Of a DNA stretch of 64,000 nt, positions 1 to 10,249 are shown piece by piece (the first letter of the stretch is position 1; each line of letters starts with the position of its first letter). The notes below the pieces were generated by a model that was not told the origin of the DNA, did no database searches, and saw only the letters and a list, made by a program, of their open reading frames with translations. This stretch comes from Siphonodentalium dalli (lineage: Eukaryota > Mollusca > Scaphopoda > Gadilida > Siphonodentaliidae): the NCBI GenBank assembly GCA_032622095.1, contig CP136061.1, positions 43,035,797-43,099,796 of the forward strand. Reading direction: 5' to 3'. The position numbers were made by a program, and so were the translations under genes.

Positions 1-605
1 GGTAATTAAATGCAACCGCTTACAAGTTGTGGTGATGCACACACTTGACTATTCTGTCTTATATAGCTTGACCACTAACATTTCTGATGCACCTTGGGTA
101 TTTGTTACTATTTTAACCACTGAAATTACCAGAATTATTCGAAATTTTCTGTCACAAACCTGATATCAAAATCGGGAAAAAATCGCTGTTCAGGTTTGAG
201 CCATTTTTAAAAGTAAAATGGAACTATGTTTGGTATCAAAGATGTTTATTGTTACATATGTCACACTGAGGTGTTTTAGACAAAATTACACAAGATGGCT
301 TCCAAAATGGCGACCAAATTTGGTAAATATTATTATATACATATACATATGTGTATATATGTGGTGTATATGTATACATAATCAATTGTGACTCACATGC
401 TACTTAACCAACTAAATGTTCTATTCTGGTTGTCCCGGTACCCTAAGAGGCATGACAAGTTAATTTTGAGGAATGCAATATGGATTTTGCCAAAAAACTT
501 CCTTCTTTTTGAACGGAAATGGGCAGAACGTTGAAACGGAGCTGAGAGGGATCGTATTATGTGGCTATTCTGGTCTATTAGCATCAACATTAATCAACTT
601 AATAC
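1..605. other. AT-rich non-coding stretch, nothing recognised
   Basis: No coding exon or known repeat is recognised. Positions about 330-385 are an alternating TATACATATATGTG tract. If the gene model for 5.6-35.8 kb is right, this is intron sequence of that gene. Confidence 0.4.
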
Positions 606-1260
606 AGTGTGTATGTCTGTTGACTGTTTGGTCATAGGCGAGGTGAGTAGGTATACATGGAATTATTGTATTCATGAATGATGTGAATAGTTATACAATG
701 TGTGACTATATGGTCATGGATGGGGTGTCCATGGTGAGATGTATAGGTATATAAGGAGTAGCTGTATGGTGATGTGTGAGGTGAACATGTTTACAGTGAG
801 TGGCTGTCTGGTCATTGAAGTTGTGTATGGGCATAACGAGAGCAGCTACACTGTCCTGTATGTATATATGTAGTGGGTGTGTGGTCAGGGGTGGGCTGTA
901 CAGGTGTACATTGGGTGGCTGTATTGTCATGGTTGGGTGTATATGTATACATATGTTGGATGTATGGTAATGGATGGGTGTATGTATAAATATGGTGCTG
1001 TATGGTTAAGGGCAATGTGTATATGTGTACATGGAATGACTGCTTGTTGAAGTGTATATGCATATCTGGAGTACACTTTGATGGCCATTGGCGGTTAGCG
1101 TATATTGAGAGTGACCTCATGGTGATGGGTGGGATGTATATGTTTATATGTAGGGCCTATTGTATTGTCATTGGTGGTGTGTACAAGCACACCCTGACTA
1201 GCTGAATGCTCATGGAAACGGTGTATAAGTATAGAGCCAGTGGCTGAATTATCACGATAT
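606..1260. repeat. Degenerate GT-rich minisatellite, about 40-bp period
   Basis: The plus strand repeats a loose unit of the form GTGGCTGTATGGTCATGG followed by GGTGTATATGTATACAT. The TGGTCATGG-like core recurs about twelve times, at spacings of roughly 36-80 bp and mostly near 40. Copies are strongly diverged. Strand asymmetry is clear: the top strand is rich in G and T and poor in C. Open frames on either strand here are by-products of that bias. Confidence 0.6.
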
Positions 1261-1384
1261 AGCATTACAAATATTATATATATATATGAATGAGTAGGGT
1301 CTGTCTGTCACGCACATATGGACCGCACCTTTGTGCAGGTGTCGCAGGCACATTCGAAGCCGAATAAAGGCTCCCAAAGTGAGC

Positions 1385-1530
1385 CTGTTTCAGCCGGTCT
1401 ATATATATAAGAGTAGGATATGTCTGTCCGTCCGTCTGTTTCTGGATTTTTCCCCAAGACCTTGGACCGATTTCAACCAAATTTGGTGTGTTGCATTGGG
1501 TTACCCTGGCGGAGGTGGCCTTAGTTTAAA
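1385..1530 (+). repeat. TCTG/TCCG tract plus ACCGATTT module
   Basis: A short GTCTGTCCGTCCGTCTG tract is followed about 35 bases later by GGACCGATTTCAACCAAAT. The same arrangement occurs in the repeats at 30.7, 34.4 and 38.9 kb and in reverse complement near 29.0 kb. It looks like one end of a dispersed repeat; the rest of the element is not delimited. Confidence 0.5.
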
Positions 1531-2150
1531 AAAAAAATTATTTATACATGTATGTCTCCTGTTTTCACCACTTTACCATCTATGTAAGATAGTTTTGCAC
1601 ACTTCTCAAAACCAAAGTCCATCTTGATATTTTCACTAAACGTTTTCTCCATAAATACTGTTAATGTTGGTAAATAACACGTTTTGTGCAATTGTATTCT
1701 ATATAGTTGATTGTGGTTAGCACTGTGTTAGGGCAATTAATCGAGTCTGATAACAGAAGCGGCATTTCAAAAAACAATGTTGTTGTTGGAATCTGATGAT
1801 ATGGGGACCATCGAATCGGATCGAGTACCTTTAAATGCACTCGAATGAAGTTTAGATTGGACCAGTGATTGGCCGATGTTCATAATGCTCTTTATTGTTG
1901 TGACACTCAATTCACACCAGAGGTGGTCTCCGATTGGTTGTTACACACCTGTCAACGGTAGAAATAACAACAGAACTGCAAATGAAATGGCCAGCCATGT
2001 GTTCCATAAAAATAATCTCACATTTTGGAAGGCGATCACTCATCAAATCAAGTTGTGAGAACAGTTAAGAGTTTTGCTTGACTGGGAAAACACCTGTAAG
2101 GTTGAATAATTAATGCGTACAACTGTAAGAACAGGTGTCCAGTATATCGC
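1531..2150. other. Unrecognised non-coding stretch
   Basis: No exon, hairpin or repeat was recognised here. Short open frames lack splice or family support. Confidence 0.35.
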
Positions 2151-4690
2151 ATCTTTCATCTAACTAAGAACAGCTTCACTTTCCAATTAAATGAAGACAT
2201 GCGCACATCATACGACGATAAAGAGACACAAAAACTATGTACCGGAATTTATGGGAACGATTATAAATCGTAAAGAATAGAGTTACCCCTCTTTATGTGG
2301 TCGGTATACTATCAGCTACTATCTGGTCCGTGAATCCCCATACCTGGTCTTAATTATACTGATCATTGTCTAATGTTTATCACACAATAATTCGTCCCAA
2401 ATAAATGAGAAATTCAAGGTTCAAGGTTGTGTTCTCTGAAATGGCCCAGTCCATGTGATTGGATTTGTCAACAATCTTAGTTGATTGGTATATTATTCCA
2501 GTATAGAGATCGTGTTTGTGCATAAGCTTATGTCTGTATTAGACAATGGAATAAGTCTACAATATGTATTTCGCAACTTCCATCTAACGAAGAACAGTTT
2601 CACATTCCAATAAAATGAAGACATATGCACATCAGGCGACGAAAAAGAGACACAAAAGTTGTGTCCCGGAATATACGGGTACGATTAACAATCGTAAATA
2701 ATAGAGTTACCCCTCTTTATGTGGTCGGTATACTATCAACCACTATATGGCCGGTGACGCCCCATACCTGGTCTTAATTATACTGATCATTGCCTAATGT
2801 TTATCACACAATAATTCGTCCTAAAAAAATGAGAAATACAAGGTTCAATGTTGTGTTCTCTGATATGGCCCTGTCCATGTGATTGGATTTGTCAACAATC
2901 TTAGTTGATTGGAACATTATTCCAGTATAGAGAGAGTGTTTGTGCATAAGCTTATGTCTGTATTAGACAATGGAATAAGTCTACAATATGTATTTCGCAA
3001 CTTCCATCTAACGAAGAACAGTTTCACATTCCAGTGAAATGAAGACATATGCACATCAGGCGACGAAAAAGAGACACAAAAGTTGTGTCCCGGAATATAC
3101 GGGTACGATTAACAATCGTAAATAATAGAGTTACCCCTCTTTATGTGGTCGGTATACTATCAACCACTATATGGCCGGTGACGCCCCATACCTGGTCTTA
3201 ATTATACTGATCATTGCCTAATGTTTATCACACAATAATTCGTCCCAAAAAAATGAGAAATACAAGGTTCAATGTTGTGTTCTCTGATATGGCCCTGTCC
3301 ATGTGATTGGATTTGTCAACAATCTTAGTTGATTGGAACATTATTCCAGTATAGAGAGAGTGTTTGTGCATAAGCTTATATATGTATTAGACAATGGAAT
3401 AAGTCTACAATATGTATTTCGCAACTTCCATCTAACGAAGAACAGTTTCACATTCCAATGAAATGAAGACATATGCACATCAGGCGACGAAAAAGAGACA
3501 CAAAAGTTGTGTCCCGGAATATACGGGTACGATTAACAATCGTAAATAATAGAGTTACCCCTCTTTATGTGGTCGGTATACTATCAACCACTATATGGCC
3601 GGTGACGCCCCATACCTGGTCTTAATTATACTGATCATTGCCTAATGTTTATCACACAATAATTCGTCCCAAAAAAATGAGAAATACAAGGTTCAATGTT
3701 GTGTTCTCTGATATGGCCCTGTCCATGTGATTGGATTTGTCAACAATCTTAGTTGATTGGAACATTATTCCAGTATAGAGAGAGTGTTTGTGCATAAGCT
3801 TATGTCTGTATTAGACAATGGAATAAGTCTACAATATGTATTTCGCAACTTCCATCTAACGAAGAACAGTTTCACATTCCAATGAAATGAAGACATATGC
3901 ACATCAGGCGACGAAAAAGAGACACAAAAGTTGTGTCCCGGAATATACGGGTACGATTAACAATCGTAAATAATAGAGTTACCCCTCTTTATGTGGTCGG
4001 TATACTATCAACCACTATATGGCCGGTGACGCCCCATACCTGGTCTTAATTATACTGATCATTGCCTAATGTTTATCACACAATAATTCGTCCCAAAAAA
4101 ATGAGAAATACAAGGTTCAATGTTGTGTTCTCTGATATGGCCCTGTCCATGTGATTGGATTTGTCAACAATCTTAGTTGATTGGAACATTATTCCAGTAT
4201 AGAGAGAGTGTTTGTGCATAAGCTTATATATGTATTAGACAATGGAATAAGTCTACAATATGTATTTCGCAACTTCCATCTAACGAAGAACAGTTTCACA
4301 TTCCAATGAAATGAAGACATATGCACATCAGGCGACGAAAAAGAGACACAAAAGTTGTGTCCCGGAATATACGGGTACGATTAACAATCGTAAATAATAG
4401 AGTTACCCCTCTTTATGTGGTCGGTATACTATCAACCACTATATGGCCGGTGACGCCCCATACCTGGTCTTAATTATACTGATCATTGCCTAATGTTTAT
4501 CACACAATAATTCGTCCCAAAAAAATGAGAAATACAAGGTTCAATGTTGTGTTCTCTGATATGGCCCTGTCCATGTGATTGGATTTGTCAACAATCTTAG
4601 TTGATTGGAAAATTATTCTAGTATAGAGAGAGTGTTTGTGCATAAGCTTATATCTGTATTATTCTATGGAATAAGTCGACAATATGTATG
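2151..4690. repeat. Six-copy tandem satellite, 424-bp monomer
   Basis: The landmark TTTCGCAACTTCCATCTAAC ends its CTTC at 2580, 3004, 3428, 3852 and 4276, exactly 424 bp apart, with a diverged first copy at 2157 (423 bp earlier). Copies 2-6 are nearly identical; copy 1 is clearly older. Each internal junction carries CATAAGCTTA (an AAGCTT site). A small hairpin, ACGATTaacAATCGT, sits in each of copies 2-6. The sequence just after AAGCTT alternates between TGTCTG (copies 2, 4) and TATATG (copies 3, 5), a hint of an 848-bp higher-order unit. No frame is conserved across copies, so it is non-coding satellite. Confidence 0.95.
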
Positions 4691-5480
4691 TAAAAGGAGA
4701 CTATACGCCAACTCCAATACATTCCATCTATTAACAGCGATCTAGTATCGATCATATATATTGATAAAAAAAAAATTTGAGTGGAAGATGTCTACTGAAA
4801 ACGTCCGGTTGACAGGCTATCCCAGGCTATTGAATCATTTAATATAAATTAGTTCATGGCTGCGCCGCTGCAGTCATAAATTAAATTACGAATTTCGGTA
4901 ATTAATTAACGGATATGGATTGGATTACAGATAGAACACATCGCTGACTATGTATAGAATAAAACGAATACATTTATTCGACAAGTTCGCATCAAGGATG
5001 CATCAATTATATTGTAACATTTAATTTGATACATTTGCCTGAAAATTGTACGAAACATTTGAGTATTTGAGTATAGAGCGACACTTTAACGAATAATCTG
5101 GGTTTACTTTTGTAATTCCACAGTTTAAATGAATCTGTCACAATCTACTAACATATTGTGATTCAAAACGATGCCTTTGGACTGTGCAATTATATTAGGA
5201 AACCGAGAATATTACTTATAATTAAATCTCAATGTAAAATGTCAACATGGAATACATTTTGAATGAGAATATCGTTAAATATCGGGTACTTTATGGTGGC
5301 GTTAATTGGCGTTGGGGGAGTGTATCGTTGCTGCGACGTCGCGTGTTGTCGTGACGTAATTCACATACACTCAACGTTCGCGTCCGCCCTTATGTAATTA
5401 TTCAATTTAAATACATTAGCAATTGGACACCATGCAGTGACAAAACACTAAAAATGAAGTGGATGTAATTATAACAAACA
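4691..5480. other. Unrecognised non-coding stretch
   Basis: Mostly AT-rich. A CpG-containing patch at 5325-5390 (CGACGTCGCGTG, TGACGTAA) stands out from its surroundings but shows no gene or clear promoter structure. Confidence 0.35.
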
Positions 5481-5560
5481 TTAACCCTGCGCTGGTGCAA
5501 CAATAAAGACCCTGTGCCAATGCATTCTCGTATATATGCGAGTCTGGTTCAATGGAGGGG
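5481..5560. mobile_element. Solo end of the piggyBac-like MITE family
   Basis: It begins TTAACCCTGCGCTGGTGCAAC and continues CCCTGTGCCAATGCATTCTC with TATATGCGAGTC. It therefore resembles the outer end and first hairpin half of the complete elements at 7586-7912 and 48623-49013. The rest of the element is not present. Confidence 0.55.
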
Positions 5561-5651
5561 TGCCGTTGGAGATGTGAATGTGCCCCCCACCCAAACCCTC
5601 TAGCACTCTGATATTGATAGGTGTAAAAGGTATAATTTACAGCACACGAAC

Positions 5652-6091
5652 CTGATCTATTAACCGAAAATCATAGTGGTTGTCATCGTCGCCGAAATAC
5701 ACAACACCGTTGACGCAATCTGGATTGACGTAACTCCGTATCCACCGTAAACCCGCATTCCTTTGGTGGACCCCTCTGTGCTTTGTCTTGTCCGTAATAG
5801 GTTTGGTCGCGTGCAAATGTGTGTAGCCGAACACGCCACATTCTTTGAGCAATTGTTTAACTCCGGGCGACAGACCGTACGCGTCTTCGACCAGTATCCA
5901 ATGAACGAAGTTCACCTGTCTGAATGTTTGACATTGTCTAACCAGATCAACAATTTGTGTCGTGCGATTATATGTTGGCATGATAATGAAGACAACCGGC
6001 AAACTCGGTCTTGTAGAATTGTTGCAGGAAACGTTGAATGATCGCCGTGGCTGATATAACCGGAATGCGACATGCGATGCAAGTTCTTCAG
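5652..6091 (-). CDS. GT43 beta-1,3-glucuronosyltransferase (B3GAT-like), internal catalytic exon
   Basis: Family 43 enzymes transfer glucuronic acid from UDP-GlcA onto a galactose of glycan acceptors in the Golgi (the proteoglycan linker for GlcAT-I, HNK-1-type glycans for others). The exon shows, in order, LPVVFIIMPTYNR (the start of the donor-binding fold), HWILVEDA, QRNAGLRWIR and VVYFGDDDNHYD. The DDD at 5682-5690 is the manganese/UDP-sugar site. Upstream of LPVV there is a short stem with three overlapping N-glycosylation sequons (NVS, NNS, NST). The reading frame is open from an acceptor TTTTTGCAG|CTGAAG (first base 6091, phase 1) to a donor GATCAG|GTTCGT (last base 5652, phase 0), giving 440 bases. 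An alternative donor lies 6 bases further on. The C-terminal half, with the catalytic base, is not found at lower coordinates and must lie outside the window. Which paralogue this is cannot be decided. Confidence 0.9.
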
Positions 6092-6159
6092 CTGCAAAAA
6101 GATCGACGTTTCATGATCAAATACGAGTTACTTCACATCAAACCGACATGGCTCATTCG

Positions 6160-6365
6160 AATTTGTCATTTGCAGAATGAGGTCCCCAGAGGGTGAATTT
6201 AGTGACGCTATCCCACCAAATTCACCCTTTGTGGACCTCATTCTGCTTAGGTATCATCTTCTCTGGAAAGTTTCGTTATTATCAAATTTCTATAGAAACT
6301 TCTTCACATAGATTCTATTTTGTTTAGTTTAGTTTCTCTATATCCCCAAATTGGCAGATGTACAA
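6160..6365. mobile_element. Fragment of the hAT-like GCAGAATGAGG family
   Basis: Inverted arms GCAGAATGAGGTCCCCAGAG and its complement CCTCATTCTGC enclose about 75 bp (6173-6247). The following 110 bp (ATCATCTTCT... TCTATATCCCC) resemble the sequence that follows the same hairpin at 40.5-40.6 kb. It is therefore a diverged internal fragment of the larger family member there, lying just upstream of the glycosyltransferase exon's acceptor, in the intron. Confidence 0.65.
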
Positions 6366-6549
6366 GTAGTAGGGACATTATATACCGATAAGTGTATACG
6401 AACCAGCGATATACACATTATACTATGAAACCGGTCTCACTAAAGCCGACTGCATCCGAGCGCACGGAAAAACAAAAAAACACCTATACCGCACACACCC
6501 TTGCTGTCTGACCACGGTAATGGATACTATCATGCACCCCTCTTCGTGT
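6366..6549. other. Unrecognised spacer between mobile elements
   Basis: No motif, hairpin or frame of note. Confidence 0.3.
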
Positions 6550-6557
6550 CCATTGGC

Positions 6558-6811
6558 CAAGCCTTGAAATAGGGTGTCTGTCATTTGCAGAATGAGGTAT
6601 CCAGAGGGTGAATTTAGTTATGCTACCCCGCATAGTGGGCTAGCATCACCAAATTCACCCTCTGTGAACCTCATTCTGCTGAGGTGTAAGCAGAATGAGG
6701 TCCCCAGAGGGTTAATTTGGTGATGATAGCCCGCTATGCGGTGTAGCATCACTAAATTCACCCTCTGGGGACCTCATTCTGCAAATGACAGACACCCTAT
6801 TTCAAGGCTTG
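6558..6811. mobile_element. hAT-like MITE with 8-bp target-site duplication
   Basis: A 254-bp element is bounded by terminal inverted repeats starting CAAGCCTTGAAATAGGGTGT. The arms continue through GTCATTTGCAGAATGAGG. The flanks are a perfect 8-bp direct repeat, CCATTGGC, at 6550-6557 and 6812-6819, the duplication size made by hAT transposases. Inside, two smaller palindromes (GCAGAATGAGG...CCTCATTCTGC) sit back to back, so it is a hairpin of hairpins. No coding capacity. Superfamily assignment rests on the duplication length and the CA...TG ends. Confidence 0.8.
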
Positions 6812-6819
6812 CCATTGGC

Positions 6820-7581
6820 GATCGGGCAAGTTGCTAGTTAAGGCGGAAGTGGGTTTATTGACCCATTATACACTAGGTCGGATTCGCTGATGAATAAGAT
6901 GTTAGATATTAGATTGTCACACTGTTCCTTCCCACCATCGATCTGAATCAGCAAAATGACGATTGCATTTACTCTACACTCTGAATTTCCAAATTCCATG
7001 TTTAACTTTCGACCAGTCTTTAGTTCAAGGCTGTAAACATAATAACTTCTGATTTTGGGGCCTTCTTTGTGACTCTCTTCAACTCATATTTGGTCAATGT
7101 GACTCTCCCGTGGACTCTTCGGTCAAACGTGATGACATATATTTAAGTATTCGAGAACAATCTCATTACCCCTACTTGACAACGGACGAATGCCGATTGG
7201 GGAATATTTCTCATTTTTGGCAGCCACTTCGACGCTATCTTGAATCCTGAATTTTTCCCAAGGCGAATTTTAAGGGATTTTGGATATGTTATTTCCGTTA
7301 CCTTTCCACACAAAATGAGACCAAAACCAGCTGTATAACAGTTTGTTTTATGTTCGCCCCCCCCCCCCCAGATGACCACACTATATAGCTAATCCGTCCG
7401 TATCCTATTGGTTATTGTATCCACTTCCGCCTCAGCTTAGCTAGCAACTTTCCCGATCACACAGGTTGCAGAGGGGTATTTACTGCATGGTATGATATAG
7501 CTTTCAGTGGCCAGGCAGCTAGGGGAGGTGCGGATGATGCCTTTGCTTTAGCGTACCTGCTCGCTCGGACTCCTGGTGAAC
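6820..7581. other. Unrecognised stretch with a 13-base C run
   Basis: No exon recognised. A run of 13 C lies at 7357-7369. The phrase CACTTCCGCCT... TTAGCTAGCAACTT near 7420-7450 is roughly an inverted match of CAAGTTGCTAGTTAAGGCGGAAGTG at 6828-6852, so 6828-7455 may itself be a foldback or the remains of one. Confidence 0.4.
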
Positions 7582-7585
7582 TTAA

Positions 7586-7912
7586 CCCTTTACCCAACCA
7601 ACCATACACATATGGATATCATTGGAACCGGCTCATTGACCACATTGGGATAGTTACAGTTATGCCCTGTGCCAATGCATTCTCTTATATATGCGAGTCG
7701 ACCATAGGTCGCCTCGCATATATAAGAGAATGCATTGGCCTAAAAAAAATCTTTTTTAACACTTTTTACCGTTTTTTCTTACATTCTTTAACAATTTTAT
7801 AATTTTTAATGTGTTAAACCAATGCATTCTCTTATATATGCGAGGCGACCTATGGTCGACTCGCATATATAAGAGAATGCATTGGCACAGGGCCGTTCTG
7901 TTGGGTAAAGGG
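7586..7912. mobile_element. piggyBac-like MITE, copy 1
   Basis: A 327-bp element starts CCCTTTACCCAAC and ends GTTGGGTAAAGGG. It is flanked by TTAA (7582-7585) on the left and TTAT (7913-7916, one change) on the right. TTAA targets and CCC... ends fit piggyBac. Each half carries its own hairpin, CCAATGCATTCTCTTATATA / its complement around GCGAGTCGACC, so four copies of that 20-mer are present. The core is A/T homopolymer-rich. Copy 2 at 48623-49013 is in the opposite orientation. No transposase is encoded. Confidence 0.8.
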
Positions 7913-7916
7913 TTAT

Positions 7917-10245
7917 AGAAATAATCCATAAAATTTTCGCAACAGAGTTAAATTTTATTGTATTTTACTTCACCTATTTTCTGGACTCTGACTTTCCGCG
8001 ACATGTACATGTAAGGTCCGTGTAACAGTATTTATCGACCTGCTTAGATCTCCGGGAGCGAACACGGCCTTGTAACAAGCACTCTATATTATATCATGGT
8101 GAATACACCATGGTATTTACCGTAGTGGTTGGAACAGGTACAATGGTGTAATTTTACCAGGGTGTTACTCTGGCAAAAATTGGTCTTGTGAATCGTCTAC
8201 ATATTATACTCACAAATGTATACACACCCATCCATTTACTCTAGTGATATGGACACACCAATGTATTTTGCCAAGGTATTTTACCGGGATGTAAGTATGT
8301 ATATGTGGTGATTCTACTGGGGTAATTATACCAGGGTAATACGCGCTTCCCAGTTAAAAATAGCAGATATATCAATTATGCCCCTTTGGTATAATAACCG
8401 CTAGAGTGCGCAGTTATTCATTATCGGATGGTCGGGCCAAATAGGCCGTAACTAGAGTACGCATATAGGAAATCAGGGAGCTAAATTTGTTCTAGAGTCG
8501 GGGGAGCGAGTACACCGTGGAATACTAAAGGTGAAGGTAACTGAAGAATGACCTTCACCTGATACATGCGACACGTTATTAAAGGATGACATCGCGTTTA
8601 TTTGATTTGTACATCATATCTAAATAATTTAAACTGGTGAATGAATGGGGGAATGGATTTTTGTGAGCGGGAAATTTATTTAACTAGCTGCTGTAGTTCT
8701 GAGTTTTTCCATATCAAATTTGGCTGTGGGATAGCCCTATTCGTACACTTGGGGATTTATTTTAAAAAGTAAACACATGACCTATGATTTTTTCTTGCAT
8801 TTTCGTGATCAACTGGTGTCAATCTAGCTGGGTAAGCATCAAGAAAGTACATATATAGACAGACCGACCCCTGGTTCACATTTAACTAAACAATCATTGA
8901 ATCATTACAAGCATTACATAAAAAATTGAAGGATAATTAAATATAAGCAATTGCATGCGTCGGTCCTTGTGAACAAACTATATATCGACTTCGAGTATAA
9001 CAGTATAATAGCTATAACTAAATAGTATATAATAAATAATATGGATTAATATATATGTATATGTATATATGGAGTCAACATTCATGCACACGTGTGTAAA
9101 AAACTGGAATGCAACCAAAATTGAGACTCGAGATCTCCACCACCAATGTTATGTAAACAACATTAAACCTATAACACCAAAAACCACCAAAGTACTACTA
9201 TGTCGGACTGAAAATATGTTTCACTGTAGATTACGATGTGAATGTAGCAACTTGCTATCCGATAAGGTCCAAAATCACATTGCATTCAATCACATTCAAA
9301 AGACTTCACCTCTGGAAAAGGTGAAGAGAATGCCTTTCATTATTTCTTTGATTGCCACCTACTTTCAATCCCAAGAATTCGTCTATTAAATTAATTACTT
9401 CCTTACAATATTTATTCATTAACAATTTAGTTTTTTGGAGATCCTGCACTTTCTGATTGTGACAACATGAACATTTTCTTAGCTGTACAGTCATTCATAC
9501 GCGAGACAAATCAGGATTCTTTTGACTAACTCTGCTAAATAATGATACGTACAAGCCAGCAAGCGAAACAAGCAAACCCGACTTTAAACAAATACTTATA
9601 CAAACTTATGACTAACTCGGGGGTGGGGGTGACCGGTGATATGTATATATGTTCAACTTGTTTTGGTATAGTCATGTTGCTTTGCCATTACTAACTATTT
9701 ATTTTTCAGTGTAATAACATATGTGAGAGGGGGTACCCATAAGTGAGTCAGCACTTGTCCTCCAATCCCATTGTCTGTATAAACAAATGTATGTGTCATA
9801 TAGCATGTGTTATATAAATTAGACAAATAAATATGTTTAAACTATATATATATGTACATAACGCTCATTATTAGCATTCCACGTAAGACATAACTGTGGT
9901 CTGAGTATTGTGAATTGCGTGCATGATGACCTCCTGCATGCATCAATATGTTGTAATTTGGACACGGGACTAGTTTATGTCGAGTCCATACTGTAGTACT
10001 GTAGGCACTTGATTTTTATTTTGGAAATTGATTATCCTACGCTTTTATATTTATTTCAATACCTCCATTTCTGGAGAAGAGTATTTACAACAAGATTATT
10101 TACAATTTTGAACATGAGTAAGACAGCTGTGAAAAAATATACTATACACTTATGTGACAGCATATGTGAAAGTTAGAATGCAGAATGTACATGCCACATT
10201 ATAAGATGGCGTGTGGATTCAACCACGGCTGTATGTCATTGGTTT
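7917..10245. other. Long non-coding stretch, nothing certain
   Basis: No family-level protein similarity or splice-supported exon was recognised over 2.3 kb. Visible details: an ACCATGGTA-type palindromic cluster at 8090-8170; GGTGAAGGTAACTGAAGAATGACCTTCACC, a small foldback at about 8530-8560; a (TA)n patch near 9840. A 106-codon frame at 9069-9389 (plus) has no recognisable domain and ordinary local composition, so it is not called a gene. Confidence 0.4.
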
Positions 10246-10249
10246 TCCC

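Noticed and set aside
1961-2045. A minus-strand MEHMAGHF peptide as the missing GT43 C-terminal exon
   Set aside because: Only a few residues resemble the family's DMAGFAVN box, neighbours do not match, and there are no matching splice signals.
2151-4690. CRISPR array or gene cluster from the regular repeats
   Set aside because: Monomers of 424 bp are contiguous with no unique spacers, in an animal genome. It is satellite DNA.
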